This document shows, piece by piece, positions 1 through 11,650 of a DNA stretch of 64,000 bases (position 1 is its first letter; every line of letters starts with the position of its first letter). Made by a program: the position numbers and the translations under genes. The stretch covers positions 27,962,001 to 28,026,000 of the forward strand of contig NC_088679.1 of NCBI RefSeq assembly GCF_950023065.1, in the 5' to 3' direction. Under the pieces are notes generated by a model. The model saw only the letters and a program-made list of their open reading frames with translations, was not told the DNA's origin and did no database searches. Origin of the DNA: Planococcus citri. Its lineage: Eukaryota > Arthropoda > Insecta > Hemiptera > Pseudococcidae.

Positions 1-3000
1 CAAAACGTCGACTATTACTCGGTGTTAATACAACTTTTTAGGCTTGATTTATGACCAGCGTCGAGAATTTACTCGTTTATTTTTTGATTAAAAGTTGTTT
101 TTGTAGATGGTAAAGGCAGAACGCGCTACTTCTACTGTACTGAGTTTTCTGCAGTATGAAAGGAAGGGATGTATAAAGCGAAGGAAGAACGTGTAATTTT
201 GAAATTTAATTAAATCTCAGATTGTGTTCCTTTATTCTCTCATTCCATAAAGAATGGAATGTAAACGAGGTTTTTTACTCGGGAGATGACTTCCTTTTTT
301 TATTTTTATTTTACTTGTACGTACCTACGTGTACCTTCGAAAGAATAGAAAACGGAATCGGTCGAGAAAAAGTACAGCGGGTACCTTGAGGTGGTTTTTT
401 TTCGCCTGAAAGCCTCCGTATCCTAGAACGCTTATCGTAAGTAAACCTTAATGTGAGATTGTGACAACAGGCTTAAGTGCTATTACTTGAAAACGAAAGT
501 ATCTCTTTTACGAGTATGTTTTTGGAATTTAACGTAAATGGTATTTCGTTTCCCACGAGATCGGTACACGCTGCAGCACAACCGCGTGTCTCGACGTCTT
601 CCACAATATACCTTATAAATGAAAGAAAAAGAGAAAAATACAAATGTCGAGTCGAGTTTTTATACAATTTAAACAATATGTTACGTCGTGTCGTAAACCT
701 ATGACACATGTACGTAGGAAAAATTATTCTAAATGTGATTGCACTGCAGTCTACCCGCCTTATACGAATAATACGAGTATCTTGCTTTCTATTTTTTCGT
801 TTTGAAAAATTGTTTCGTAGGTATCGTGTTTCGATGGTTGCAGAGATATGCGGGTTGTTGCGTTTCTTATAGAGGATGCTTTTTTCTGCGTATGTGGTTT
901 TGCTTTTGTTTTTCTGCGATGATATGCGTGAGATGAAATCTATGTTAGATTATATTGTGTTGCTTACTGCTACTTTGAGCTGGAGAATAACGAATTTGGG
1001 CATTAGAGTGGATCGCGACAGGAAAAAAATGCCTAATAGTTGTGGCCAAATGCAATGGACACCTTATTTTGAGTTGAAATTCATGAAAAAAAAATCATAT
1101 CCGAGGGTGCTCCTAGCGAGGAGAAAGGTGTCATCAAAGAGGAGGAATTTTCGATAAGTCGTGTTTTTTTGCTCTACTTTTTTGAAAAATGGTGTATTTG
1201 TAGTTCCCAAAGATAGTATTTGAGGTTCTGTATCGACCCGAGCCATTTCCATCAAAATCCAAGACCACTTTAGGGTTCTACTGAGCAGTTGAAAATTTCA
1301 AAATCACAATTATTTTTGGGTAAATTCGTATTTTGAATTTTTTTTTTCAAATATTTCACATTAATTAAACCAAAACAGAAAACAACCAGAAATATGATTT
1401 CTGAAACTGGGGAAATCGTATTTTGGAACGCAACTATGCCAATTTTCTGATCATTATTTCCAATTTAAAAAAATCGAGAAAAGTAGCCTAGAACTTATCT
1501 GAAACCTATTTTATGTGTTTTAGAAATATGCAATAATAACCATAAATTGGCACCACTGCTTACAAAATATTTCCCCAGTTTCAGAAATGATATCTCTCGT
1601 TATCTGGGAATAATGAATTTCTAAAACACACATTTCCTCTAAAGCATAACGATTTGTAAATTGTCGACCGCTCAGTTGAACCCTAAAAGTGAAGATGACC
1701 TGGGTCGACGCTGAATCTCAAATGCTACAAACGTTTTTGAACTAGTCTATTTTTCCAACAAAAAAAGTTGAGTTGAGTCTAGAGCGAAGAATCCTCGTTT
1801 TTTTTCCCGGGAAAAACAGGTGAAGCATTTCCGGCTACTTTAAAAACAACATTCGAATGTGATTTCAATCACATTGTGACTCTGTCTGTACTCAAAAAAA
1901 TTTTTAAAAGAAAAACGTACCTAACTATTTATATTTTATCGGAATTTTTCGAAATTGAAAATTCTGACATCGATTAATCAATTAGGTATTTAAAATAATT
2001 GATTTTGCCCAACATCTTATTGACAAAAAACTTTTGTTTAAAAAACAATCATAGCAATAATGTAATTGCTCATCAATTTTTTCAAATAAGAAAATCAAGT
2101 ACATACCTACTTACAAAAAAAACTTACCAACATTGAATATACTCTTTTATGCACTTTAAACACGAAAACGAGCGTGTGACGCTACAGTTGGTGACTGCTG
2201 TGCAGTTTAATAAGCGGTAGGCAATATCAACATTTGGAAATATTCCTTCTATGTAGATTATTCTGTCGATTGTTATTTTAAAGGCAAAAATCTGTCGCCC
2301 TAGGCAGCTGTCTATACTGCCTGCACGTGTACATAAATAGGGCCCTGCATAGTGCATATATTAGTTGTTCAAAGGTGTCTATAACGGAATTGAGACTTTT
2401 GGAGATTGTTTTTGAATCGGCAACTGTGTATTATCATTTCTATGTTTCTTAATGAAAAAAGGTAATTTTCAAAATAGGTATCTCAACAACATCCAAAGAT
2501 CATTTTACGTTGAAATGAATATGTATTGAAATTTCGATATATTTTGGTCAAGTTCCCGAATTTTCATGCGAGAAATTGAACTGAAATAGATGATACGAAT
2601 TTATTCATCACATACCACGAAGGAATTTTTGTTTGAAAACAAAAAGAAATTTAACGCATTACGCAAACAACTGTTGCTCATTAAAGCAGTTAAAGCATTC
2701 AATAGGCAAAAAGCGAATGCAAAAACACTCTTGCAATCAACGAATAGCTCATGGCCTTGAATTTGATTTATAAGGATCATGCTAAATTATTCTTTTTTGC
2801 AAATTTGAGGGACAAGAGTTGCTTCAAAATGAAATTTAATTGTAACTGAAATAATTGTACTAGTTTGGGTTCCGAGAAATAACTCCTATTTAACATTCTG
2901 TTGATTGAAACAAATTTTTGTATTTTGGGGGGGGGAGGGGTTGGGTTCACTCGGGAGGAATGAGAAAAACATTCGGTATACGACTCTTTTTGAAAAGTAA

Positions 3001-3129
3001 TTTTATCCTGGACACTGTTTATTGGAGAGTTTTTTTCGTGGAAGCCATAAGGAAGATGATTTGTAAGTTTCTAATATTGGGGCTGAATCCTCGGAAAAGA
3101 GGGGAGAGGAAAAATGGGCACTGTAGTTA
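1..3129. other. AT-rich stretch without recognisable gene
   Basis: I see no coding exon with a recognisable product here. Short open frames on both strands (for example around 480-700 and 880-1150) have no family signature, no consistent splice sites and low-complexity composition. The missing 5' exons of the downstream globin gene could lie here or further upstream, but I could not find a globin A-E helix exon. A G-rich tract at about 2927-2940 precedes the LINE remnant. Confidence 0.5.
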
Positions 3130-3135
3130 AATTTC

Positions 3136-5025
3136 TTGGTACATAATAACAGATGTTGTGAGGAAATTCAAGAACATGCTGACCACAACGAATCAAGCGT
3201 ATTATTTAAGAAGATAAAACAGATCACCAGAGATTTTAAACCACAATCACGTGAAATCACAGCCAAGGATGGTACAGTTGCATGGGACTCTAAAAAGATT
3301 CTAGAGAACTGGAGATTGTATTGTAGCAAGCTATATCGTAGTGAGGAAACTACTAGTGGAAGCTCGAAACAACGTCGATTCCCCAGAATAATCGCAGTGG
3401 CAATAGGCATTCGCCTCATCCTGTTAGGGTACCACAAAAATGTGATTTCCAATGTCCTGTAAAGGACAAGGAACCACAACGACGACGATATCGTAGTGAA
3501 CCACAGAACCCAAACAACAATGAAGTACCAGAAAATTGAAGTAGATAGTGTAGAAGAGCCTGAAATCTTACTTGACGAAGTGAGAGATGCCATCAAGGTG
3601 TTGAGAAAACGTAAAGTGCCTGGATGTGATGGTATTGAGGCTGAGATACTACAGTCCATGGGTAAGAAAGCAGAGAGGGTGATCTGGAAGATATGCAACA
3701 ACATAAATGGCACAAAAGAGAATGGCTAGAAGATTGGTGCAAATCAGTGTTAGTCCCGCTACACAAGAAAGGTGATATGAAAAACTGTGCCAACTACTGC
3801 ACAATAGACCTAATTCCACATGCCAGTAAAGTGATGCTCCGAATAATCAACAACAGAGTCAAGGCATACCTACTTACATAGGCAGATTCCACCTAAACAA
3901 GCAGGATTTATGCCTGGAAGAGGCACAAGAGAGCAGATCTTGAACATCAGACAAATAATTGAAAAGTTTCGCAAATTCAACATCCCTGCGGTACTATGCT
4001 TCATTGATTATACAAAGGCCTTTGACTGTGTCAACTGGATAAAGCTATATGAGATACTACGCAAGATGGGAGTTCCAGAGCACCTAATTGAGCTGATCAA
4101 ATCCCTGTATGACAAGAACAAGATGATGGTGAGAGTAGGTGGAGAAGAGTCAAACATGTTTCAGTCAGAACGAGGAGTAAGGCAAGGCTGCATACTCTTG
4201 CCTTTGTTGTTCAACATCTGTGGTGAGCACATCATGAGGAAAGCCTTGGAGAACTGGGAAGGCGGCATCAAGATAGGAGGTAGAAGAATCTCCAATCTCC
4301 GCTACGCTGATGATACCACCCACCTTAATAGCCGAAGTGAAGAGGAACTGGCAGAACTGATCAAGTGAGTCAGGATGGTCAGTGAAGACATGGGACTCCT
4401 CATAAATGTGAGGAAAACCAAGGTCATGGTAGTTGATAGAGCTGGACACCTACCAGAATCTGAAGCCTTGAATGAGTTTGAAAAAGGGAACTCATTTGGA
4501 GGATCAGCCCAGGAAATTAGAAGAAAAATAGCTCTTGGGAAAGCAGCGATGTCTCGGTTGAGAAAAGTCACCACCAACCGAAAAATCTCCATAAAAACAA
4601 GGAAGAGACTAATCAGGACGCTAGTTTTCCCAGTTTTCTTGTATGGAGTGGAGACCTGGACATTGAAGCAAGATGATCAAAGAAGAATTTATGCTTTTGA
4701 AATGTGGGTATGGCGCAGGATGTTGAGGATACCATAAACTGCGCACCGAACAAATGCATCAATTGTGGAACAACTGCAAGAACCAACCAAGCTGAATAAA
4801 ATATGTGAGACCAGGATAATGAGTTATTTTGGACACATAGCCAGAAGAGGACCGGAAAACATTGAAAAGGGAATTCTCTTTGGCATGGTCCCCGGAACAC
4901 GAGGGAGAGGAAGATCTCCAACAAGGTGGACCGATACAGTCTGGAAAATAGCTGGTTCAGTTGCGAATGTGGCCACGCTAGCTCAAGACAGAGAGGAGTG
5001 GCGGTCGTTGTTGGGGGCACACTAG
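3136..5025 (+). pseudogene. RTE-like reverse transcriptase pseudogene, frameshifted
   Basis: The reverse-transcriptase reading frame is broken in several places. It is interrupted by a 143-bp insertion at 3345-3487, changes frame near 3710, stops near 3879, resumes before 3910, stops at 4366-4368 and at 4735-4737, then resumes until 5023-5025. The palm motif FIDYTKAFDCVNW, the RQGC block (about 4189-4200) and YADD are still readable, so the match to a non-LTR reverse transcriptase is firm. The breaks mean no functional enzyme can be made. Other RTE-like pieces lie at 44.65-46.38 kb. Confidence 0.85.
3345..3487 (+). repeat. 143-bp short interspersed element with 12-bp target duplication
   Basis: This segment interrupts the LINE reverse transcriptase and is flanked by an exact direct repeat ATATCGTAGTGA at 3333-3344 and 3488-3499. 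That makes it an insertion with a 12-bp target-site duplication. A second, inverted copy is readable at about 44998-45140. Duplication length and size are SINE-like, but I see no clear tRNA-derived A/B boxes at proper spacing and no long 3' tail, so its class is open. Confidence 0.75.
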
Positions 5026-5075
5026 TCGCTTGCGACTATGACGTTGATGATGAATAGTATCAAGAATAAGAAATA

Positions 5076-6824
5076 AGAATCAATCGTAAAATCTCTTCTA
5101 CATGAAAGCTCTGTCGAGCAGAGCCCTTTTTTGTACGATTGAGACCCTCCTATTTGTTGTCCTTTTTTTCTTTCAAAAATGATCCTATTTTTTGAGGTCT
5201 TTTGGCTCTGTTTCCTGTAGGTACAGCTGAATTGAAGTTGAAATGAACTTATAAGATATTTCAGGCTTACTTAAAACGAAAAGATATAGCTACTGGAAGC
5301 GATAAAATTTGGTTTGAATTTTTAAAATTTCAGCCCAATGCCAGCAGCTGCCTCTGATCCAAAATAATTTCCATTTGCCTCGTTATAAAAAATACTAGGA
5401 ACTTGTTGCGTCTCCATTGACTCGAATTTCGTGCCATTTTTATGGCAATTTTTCTCGCTTTTTTCCTCGTTGTAATAACTTCGTTTTATATTTGGAAAAA
5501 ATCACTCTACAAGACACGAGTTCTCTTATTTCATAATTTGACGAAAACCGCGAAACGTGTTTGCAATTTTTAGACGCAAGACGCACACGTCAAATTGGCA
5601 AATGGTTTTATACTCGTACATATACGTACGAATAGAGAAGCTCGTTGCTCACAAAAACCAGGGTGTATGTATTCGTAAAATTCATACGTTGCTCATAAAT
5701 TACCATTAAATAATGCCTAATAATCTGAGAAAGTTAGCGGTACGATAACTGCGCTGGGGTATATGCACAGCGAGTGTAGAGTAGAGGGTACCATACCGCA
5801 GCATACGTAGGTACGTAGGACGTATAGTGTAATCGTATAGATGTGCGGTGTGGATATGGGAGAATATTAAATTTGATTTTAAAGATACTCGTATTTCACG
5901 CTCGACGCATTTATTCGTTTCGTTATACATAACGCAACGTGGAAGCGTGTAATAGAAATAAATTTCGGTTTAAATTACAAAATCACTCGGCGGTCTTTAA
6001 TTCTGTCCGCTGTATCCGCCATAATTTTGCGAATATTCGCCCAGCATAAAAAGCGGGCTAGGGTAGGTAACACGAAAATGCTTCTTTTGTAATTTAATAG
6101 AAAATGTTTTCGCTTGCATATTACCTACCTAACCTACCTAGTAACGCCAGCTAATCAAACATTCTCACGTTGAAATTTTGATACGAGACGAGCAAGGTAG
6201 ACTTTAAAATAGTGTACTAAAACGAGCTGCTCTATTCTTTTCGCACAGAAGTATTAATTCGCTCGTTAACGCGTGGCCAAAAAACGGCGAAATATTTACC
6301 TACCTTGTAGCAAGGTCTACGTTGGCTTTTGTTTTATATAGCAATTGACGAAACAATAACACAATCTGAAATGTAGACGACCATGTTTTTAGCGAGCAGA
6401 AGGACGGGTGTTTTAAATTACACCTACGACTACGACTACGAGTACGAGAAAGATTTCCATCCTGGTGAGAATTATCATCGGTATTTACAATTGGGTAAAG
6501 TTGGTTCATTATTTAGAGAATACCGCAGCCTTTCTGGTACGATTATCGCGCTTTAACCCGGCAACTGTTTAATTTTTCTTCTCTGTTTTACAAATTTTCC
6601 CCAAGTTCAAGATGTTGTAAAAAGGGACAAATGAGAAGAGAGAAAGAGAGCAGAAAGAATTGTGGATAGGTACGAGTGTTAAAGATGGAATGAAGATTAT
6701 TAACAACACTATGAATCGTATCATTTGTAAATTGAAACAATGTACTATCAAAAGCGAATAACCGAGAGGTAATTAATTATGCCAAATTATTCATCTTAAT
6801 AATGGTGTTAATAAATGATTTCAG
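5076..6824. other. Non-coding stretch upstream of globin exon
   Basis: No exon recognised. Contains ACCTACCT-type tracts (for example 6121-6141) and AT-rich unique sequence. If the globin gene starts upstream of the window, this is intron. A splice acceptor (TTTCAG) closes it at 6824. Confidence 0.45.
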
Positions 6825-9800
6825 AGTTATGGCTTTTGTACAGAAAGCAGTGGCTAGATTATATGAGCCAGATAAATTAGACGCTTTGTTACGAGACCTC
6901 GGCAAGAAGCATTACGGCTACGGAGCGAAACAAAATTACGTTGATGTAAGTTCTCACTCATTTTGGTTTATTAACCGTTAGACTTGCAATTTTAACATTT
7001 TGGTCGAATTTTCCTGCTAATATTCGTCCATAATATGTTAAATGGCATAATGTACGTGTTAAAGTAGAAGTTAGTATGTACTATGTATGTAATGTACCTG
7101 TAACAGACCTTTCTATTCGGTGACCAGACTGGTGTTATGTTAATGGTGTAGTATAATTTGACTAATGAAGGGGCTGCGCAATGTGCCAGTATTTGGTTTC
7201 AACGACCATTATATGCAGAACCTAGTCCTATCGAAATATAAATGGAAAGTGGAAACCAAAATGAACTTCGATACGATAACTAGAGAACATCATCCTCGTA
7301 GTTGAACTCGAAATAAAAATTAAAAAAAAAATTTAAAATGGAAACAAAAACTTCGGAAGTAAAAAATCAAGTAAAAAAACGGATTCTGAAACCAGAACCA
7401 ACATTCAAACAAACTCCGAAAATGATATCATTTTTAATTACAGTAATTTTATTATCAAGTTGAAAAAATTAATTTTGCAAATAAATTAAAAACTAGAAGT
7501 ACCAACTTGAAATTTTATTTTCTACCAATTTTTAAAGTAATTTTTTTACTTGATAAGTTATTGATTTTGGGAGAATTTTCAATCAGTGGATGTGTTCAGA
7601 CCCAAGTAAGGACCTATATTTTCCAAACATTTCAAAAAACCAACAAAAACTCAAACAATCAGAATTTTCAATCGATGGGTGTTTTCAGACCCAAGTGAGG
7701 TCCTGTAGTTGAGACAGACACTATTTAAATCAATTTTGATTTTCAGACCCAAGTAAGGACCTGTATGTCGTTGAGAAAAACACAGTGGGAGTTTCAAAAT
7801 TAATATTTCCAAACATTTGAAAAAACCAACAAAAAATCAAACAAAGCAGAATTTTCAATCAGTGGGTGATTTCAGACCTAAGTAAGGACCTGTGGTTGAG
7901 ACAGACACTGTTTAAATTAAATTTTCACATAATTACTGACTAGATAAATTATGTGCTTTTCTGAAGAAATATTAGAAATTTTTTCACCCAATTATAATTA
8001 CTGACTATGAATTTTTTTTGTAATTGATACGAAAATTTTCTACTTACTTATTTTTTTGCTGAAACAATTTTTTTTGGAACAATTGGTGAAAAAAATTTGA
8101 ATTTTTTTTTGTAATTTTGGGATGATTTGTGTTGATTTTTTGGTGATTTTTTTTAAAAACATGGATTTTTTTCCATTGAATTTTTTTTAGGTAATTTTGG
8201 GATGATTTGAGTTGATTTTTTGGTTATTTTTTTTAAAAACACGAATTTTTTTCCAATTTTTTAAATGATTATTGAGTTTGAAGAATTATTATTGATTTTG
8301 GGAGTATGTACTTAATCACATTTTATTGAAAGTTTTCAAAACAAGCTCTTTCAACATAAAAAATCAGTCCATCCTTGGAAAAACTTCTCCCACTTAAACA
8401 GATTTGAAGAAGTCATACTCACACGACTGAGAATTGGGCACACCAAAATTACTCATAACTACCTTTACCAAAAAGCACCAAAGCCCTCATGCTAATTTTG
8501 CTCATCTGAACCCCTCTATATTCAACACTTATTATTCTATTGTCCCCATCTATTCCAAGATCGATCATCTCTACAAATAGACCAAGGCTCCCCTTCATTC
8601 CTGACAACCCCTCCGAAATGGAAAAAATCATCAGTTTAATCAAGAAACATAATTTAGCGAATTCCATATAAACCTCCTTAGGAAATGTGTAATAATCTAG
8701 TAATTAAAAACACCAAAAAAAATAAAAAATAATAATTTTAACAATATTTGGTACCTACTTACTTTTTTCACTTTATTTTCTTTTTTTCCTTTTTCTAAAT
8801 ACAGTAAAAGCTCGTTATAACGCTTTCGGATATAACGCTGATTTCGTTATAACGCTGATTTCTTCCGGTCCCTTGACATCCCCATTTAAACCAATGTAAA
8901 ATTAATCGCGATATAACGCTCATGAGCAATTATAAATCGCGTTTTAACGCTCTAAAATTCAGGAAAAATCACATTTTTTGCATAATTTTAACAACAAAAA
9001 CCCAATTTTTTGCGAAAAAAAGCTTACTCATGTGTAAAAATTTATCAATTTCTGAAAATTTTGCCCGCAACAACAGTTTTTTTGCAATTTTAGTAGTTTT
9101 GATTTTTAAAAAAGCAAAAAAAAAACTTTTATGGCAAAATTTTGCCAAAAAATCAGTTATATTATTATAACAGACCTCAAAATCAAAGTAAAATTTCAGA
9201 TTTTTTTATTTCCAACTGGAACAGTTGTTCAAATTTAAAATAAAGTTCTCGTTTCCACTTCCTTTATAACGCTTTTTTCGCTTTAAAACGAGAATTCGCG
9301 GTATAACGCTAATCAGCGTTAAAATGAGACTTTCGGTTATAACGCGCTTCGGCTTATAACGCTCTTTTTCTCCGGTCCCTTGAAGAGCGTTATAACGAGC
9401 TTTTACTGTAGGTTGATAAAGAATTTGTTCTGAAGCGATTTTCAACATTCTTTATAATGAGAATGAGTGTTTTTGTGTTGATTTCAAAAGATTTTTTATT
9501 TTGTGGTAAAAAGGTGACTTTGAATGTATTTTTGTTGAGATGAATTTTTTAGGAGTGAACTTGGATAAAGTGTTGAGGCGTGATTTAGAATTTGTTTCAA
9601 TTTTGTACCTGAAGAGTTTTTGTGTGGCGATTTAGAAATTTTTTCAATTTCAAAAGCACTCTTTTGTTGTGAATCACAAAATAATTTTTAAAACAATATG
9701 AATCATTTGTCAATTTATGAAATGTGTTTTTTTTAATTAGGTAAATTTTCACATAATTACTGACTGAATATTCGAAATTTTTCACCCAATTCTGATTACT

Positions 9801-11650
9801 GATTGTGGATTTTTTTGTAATTGATGTGAAAATTTTCCAATAATTCTTTTGGTTAGGTAAAACAATTTTTGATTTGGGTTGATTTTTTGTTTTTTGTTTT
9901 TTGTTTTTTTTTTTCAAAAACATGAAATTTATTTTGTTCCAGAAGTTTCCTAAACAATTTTCAGATTAAGTAATTAAAAAAATACTTGATACTGTTTTCA
10001 GTTTTTTCCGAGATAACTAGATTTTTATTTTAAATGAATTTTTGTGATGAATTAGTGTTTTTGTGTTGATTTCAGAAGAAGTATTATTTTTCAGTCGATG
10101 TTGATGACTGTGAATTTAATTTTTTTTATGATAATTTGGGATACATTTTTTGGTAGTGCGGAGTGAACTTGGATAAAGTGTTGGGAGGTGGTTTAGAATT
10201 TGTTCCAATTTTGTAGGTGTCTAATGAGTTTTTGTGTTATTCTGAATGCATTTTTTGGTGTGATTTTGTGTTATTTTTTTTTCTTTAGTAATTTTGAATC
10301 TACTGCTTTGACAATAGTAGGTACATTATTTAACTATAGGAAAAAGATGCTATTTTCGACGAATTTTGTAGGTATATTTTATCCAATCGTGGGAAGAAAA
10401 CGCTTATTTTGATCACTCGAACGATCACCGAGGGGAAATAATAAGCCTTTTATTCCTTTAGTTAAGTACATAAATTAATTTTTAAATCAGCCCCAAGTGA
10501 AGCGACCAACTCGCAAACATAGCGACTAAATTGATTATAAAAATGAACCAAACAAAGCGATTAATTCACTCGAAATAGATAAAATTTAAAAAAAAAACAG
10601 TTTCTACGCTCACTTTTATAGCTAGCTACCTATTTTTTGTTTTATGTAGGTAATTTGCACTGATTATCAGCAGCGTAATCATCAAATCATAATGTTGCTA
10701 TGTACCTCTCTGCTCACATAACTACATATTTGACGATTCTTTAATTGAAAAAAAACACGTTTAAGTTTAATACTCATCTCAAATGCTTCTTAAAGTAAAT
10801 AGGTACTTAAATACTTACTCGAAAGTCGGCATTCTTCACATTATACCTACATAAGATGCTGCAGCCATTAAACGTACCTACTTTTACTTTTTCTACATCT
10901 TTTACAATAATCCACCTTAAAATAAAATCCAATGTCCATTAATTTTATCCGTCGGAAAATTCGGCTATATTAATTTATTTCCAGCCGACCACCTAGAGCT
11001 TTTCACTTACCTAACGGTAAGTTGGACTTTCACCGCGTATTCTATAAAGCTATACGTACTGCGTAGCTAAATTTTTCACTTCGTAATTTATTTGGAAATT
11101 TAAAAGAGAACGAAATAGGTAAATGGATTTTTGCCCCATGAAAAACATCATAATCGTCGAAGAAATTTACTCGAATAGAATAACTCGGCCAGCGAAAAGT
11201 AAAGTTTACTGAATAGGTATAATTTTTTGATAAGCGAGGGAACGGGAAAGGAAACTCGAACACCGAACAGTAGCGTCAAAATAATGAAGAATTCTCATCG
11301 CCTTTTTGCGTACCTGTACCTCTACCTATCGTACATAATAATACAAATTCATACAAAAAGCATGTTTTCATTCGATAGTAGTAACTCGTACGTCACAGCA
11401 GTCGAGCTCAGCTCGCGCTAGGCTATACGAATATAGTACGAGTAATATTAAAAAGCATAGAAATTTAATAATTCGGTATTTTCGTTTTCATTTACAGCTC
11501 ATTGGACCCCAATTTATTCAAGCAATACAGCCGTCTCTGGAGAACCAGTGGAATGCGGAATTAGACGAAGCTTGGACGAAACTATTTCAATATATTGCCC
11601 ACGTTATGAAAGATTCTATCGCAACAGAAGAATTTTATAATAAGAAATAA
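6825..11650 (+). CDS. Globin (cytoglobin/Glob1-like), C-terminal two exons, 5' partial
   Basis: The last two coding exons of a globin are 6825-6945 and 11498-11650, joined across a 4.55-kb GT-AG intron, giving 90 C-terminal residues and a TAA stop. The first exon starts at the end of helix E (VMAFVQKAVARL) and carries LGKKHYGYGA, where His (29th residue visible) is the haem-binding proximal F8 histidine. The second exon encodes helices G and H, with WNAELDEAWTKLFQYI typical of globins. The intron falls in helix G, at or near the widely conserved G7.0 position. The first exon begins one base into a codon, so at least one upstream exon (helices A-E, with the distal His) is missing. The role is haem-based O2 binding, probably intracellular. 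The family is sure; the subtype is not. Confidence 0.88.
7590..7900 (+). repeat. Four spaced copies of a CAGACCCAAGTAAGGACCTGTA motif block
   Basis: Inside the globin intron, blocks beginning CAGACCCAAGTAAGGACCTG start at 7597, 7686, 7744 and 7873. They are separated by related AT-rich text (AACAAAAACTCAAACAATCAG-like). This is a degenerate tandem or patch duplication with irregular spacing of 58-129 bp. No function can be assigned. Confidence 0.7.
7930..10235 (+). repeat. Direct repeats flanking the MITE in the globin intron
   Basis: About 120 bp near 7925-8045 (CACATAATTACTGACT ... TTTTCACCCAATT ... TTGTAATTGAT) recurs at about 9740-9850. A second direct pair is about 9540-9625 and 10155-10240, sharing GGAGTGAACTTGGATAAAG. 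These point to local segmental duplication in the intron before or after the pogo-like insertion. Confidence 0.6.
8802..9408. mobile_element. Pogo/Tigger-like MITE (607 bp) with TA duplication
   Basis: The termini are inverted repeats CAGTAAAAGCTCGTTATAAC (8802 onward) and its reverse complement ending at 9408, flanked by TA on both sides (8800-8801 and 9409-9410). CAGT plus CTCGTTATAACG is the well-known terminal pattern of pogo/Tigger elements of the Tc1-mariner superfamily. Sub-terminal CGTTATAACGCT units are repeated several times, and CTCCGGTCCCTTGA-type text appears near each end. The interior has no transposase frame, so it is non-autonomous. Confidence 0.85.

Larger units (their letters stand above)
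3130..5075 (+). mobile_element. 5'-truncated, inactivated RTE/BovB-type non-LTR retrotransposon
   Basis: A degenerate LINE lying in + orientation. Reverse-transcriptase pieces follow in order: the linker/finger region (about 3150-3340), the segment before the palm (3540-3880), the core palm with FIDYTKAFDCVNW (about 3998-4036) and the catalytic YADD motif (about 4303-4314), then a thumb/C-terminal region (4375-4735). A terminal piece with FGHIARRG and GRGRSPTRW (about 4830-4935) ends near QDREEW. That C-terminal pattern is typical of RTE/BovB-like elements. No endonuclease domain is visible upstream, so the copy is 5' truncated. The 3' end is taken at the short AT-rich tail ATGATGAATAGTATC... 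near 5040-5075. No target-site duplication was identified. Confidence 0.85.

Noticed and set aside
473..1157. Small open frames on both strands near the window start
   Set aside because: No family match, overlapping on opposite strands, no splice or start context; likely chance.
3168..3713. 181-residue minus-strand frame
   Set aside because: Antisense shadow of the LINE reverse transcriptase and of the 143-bp insert.
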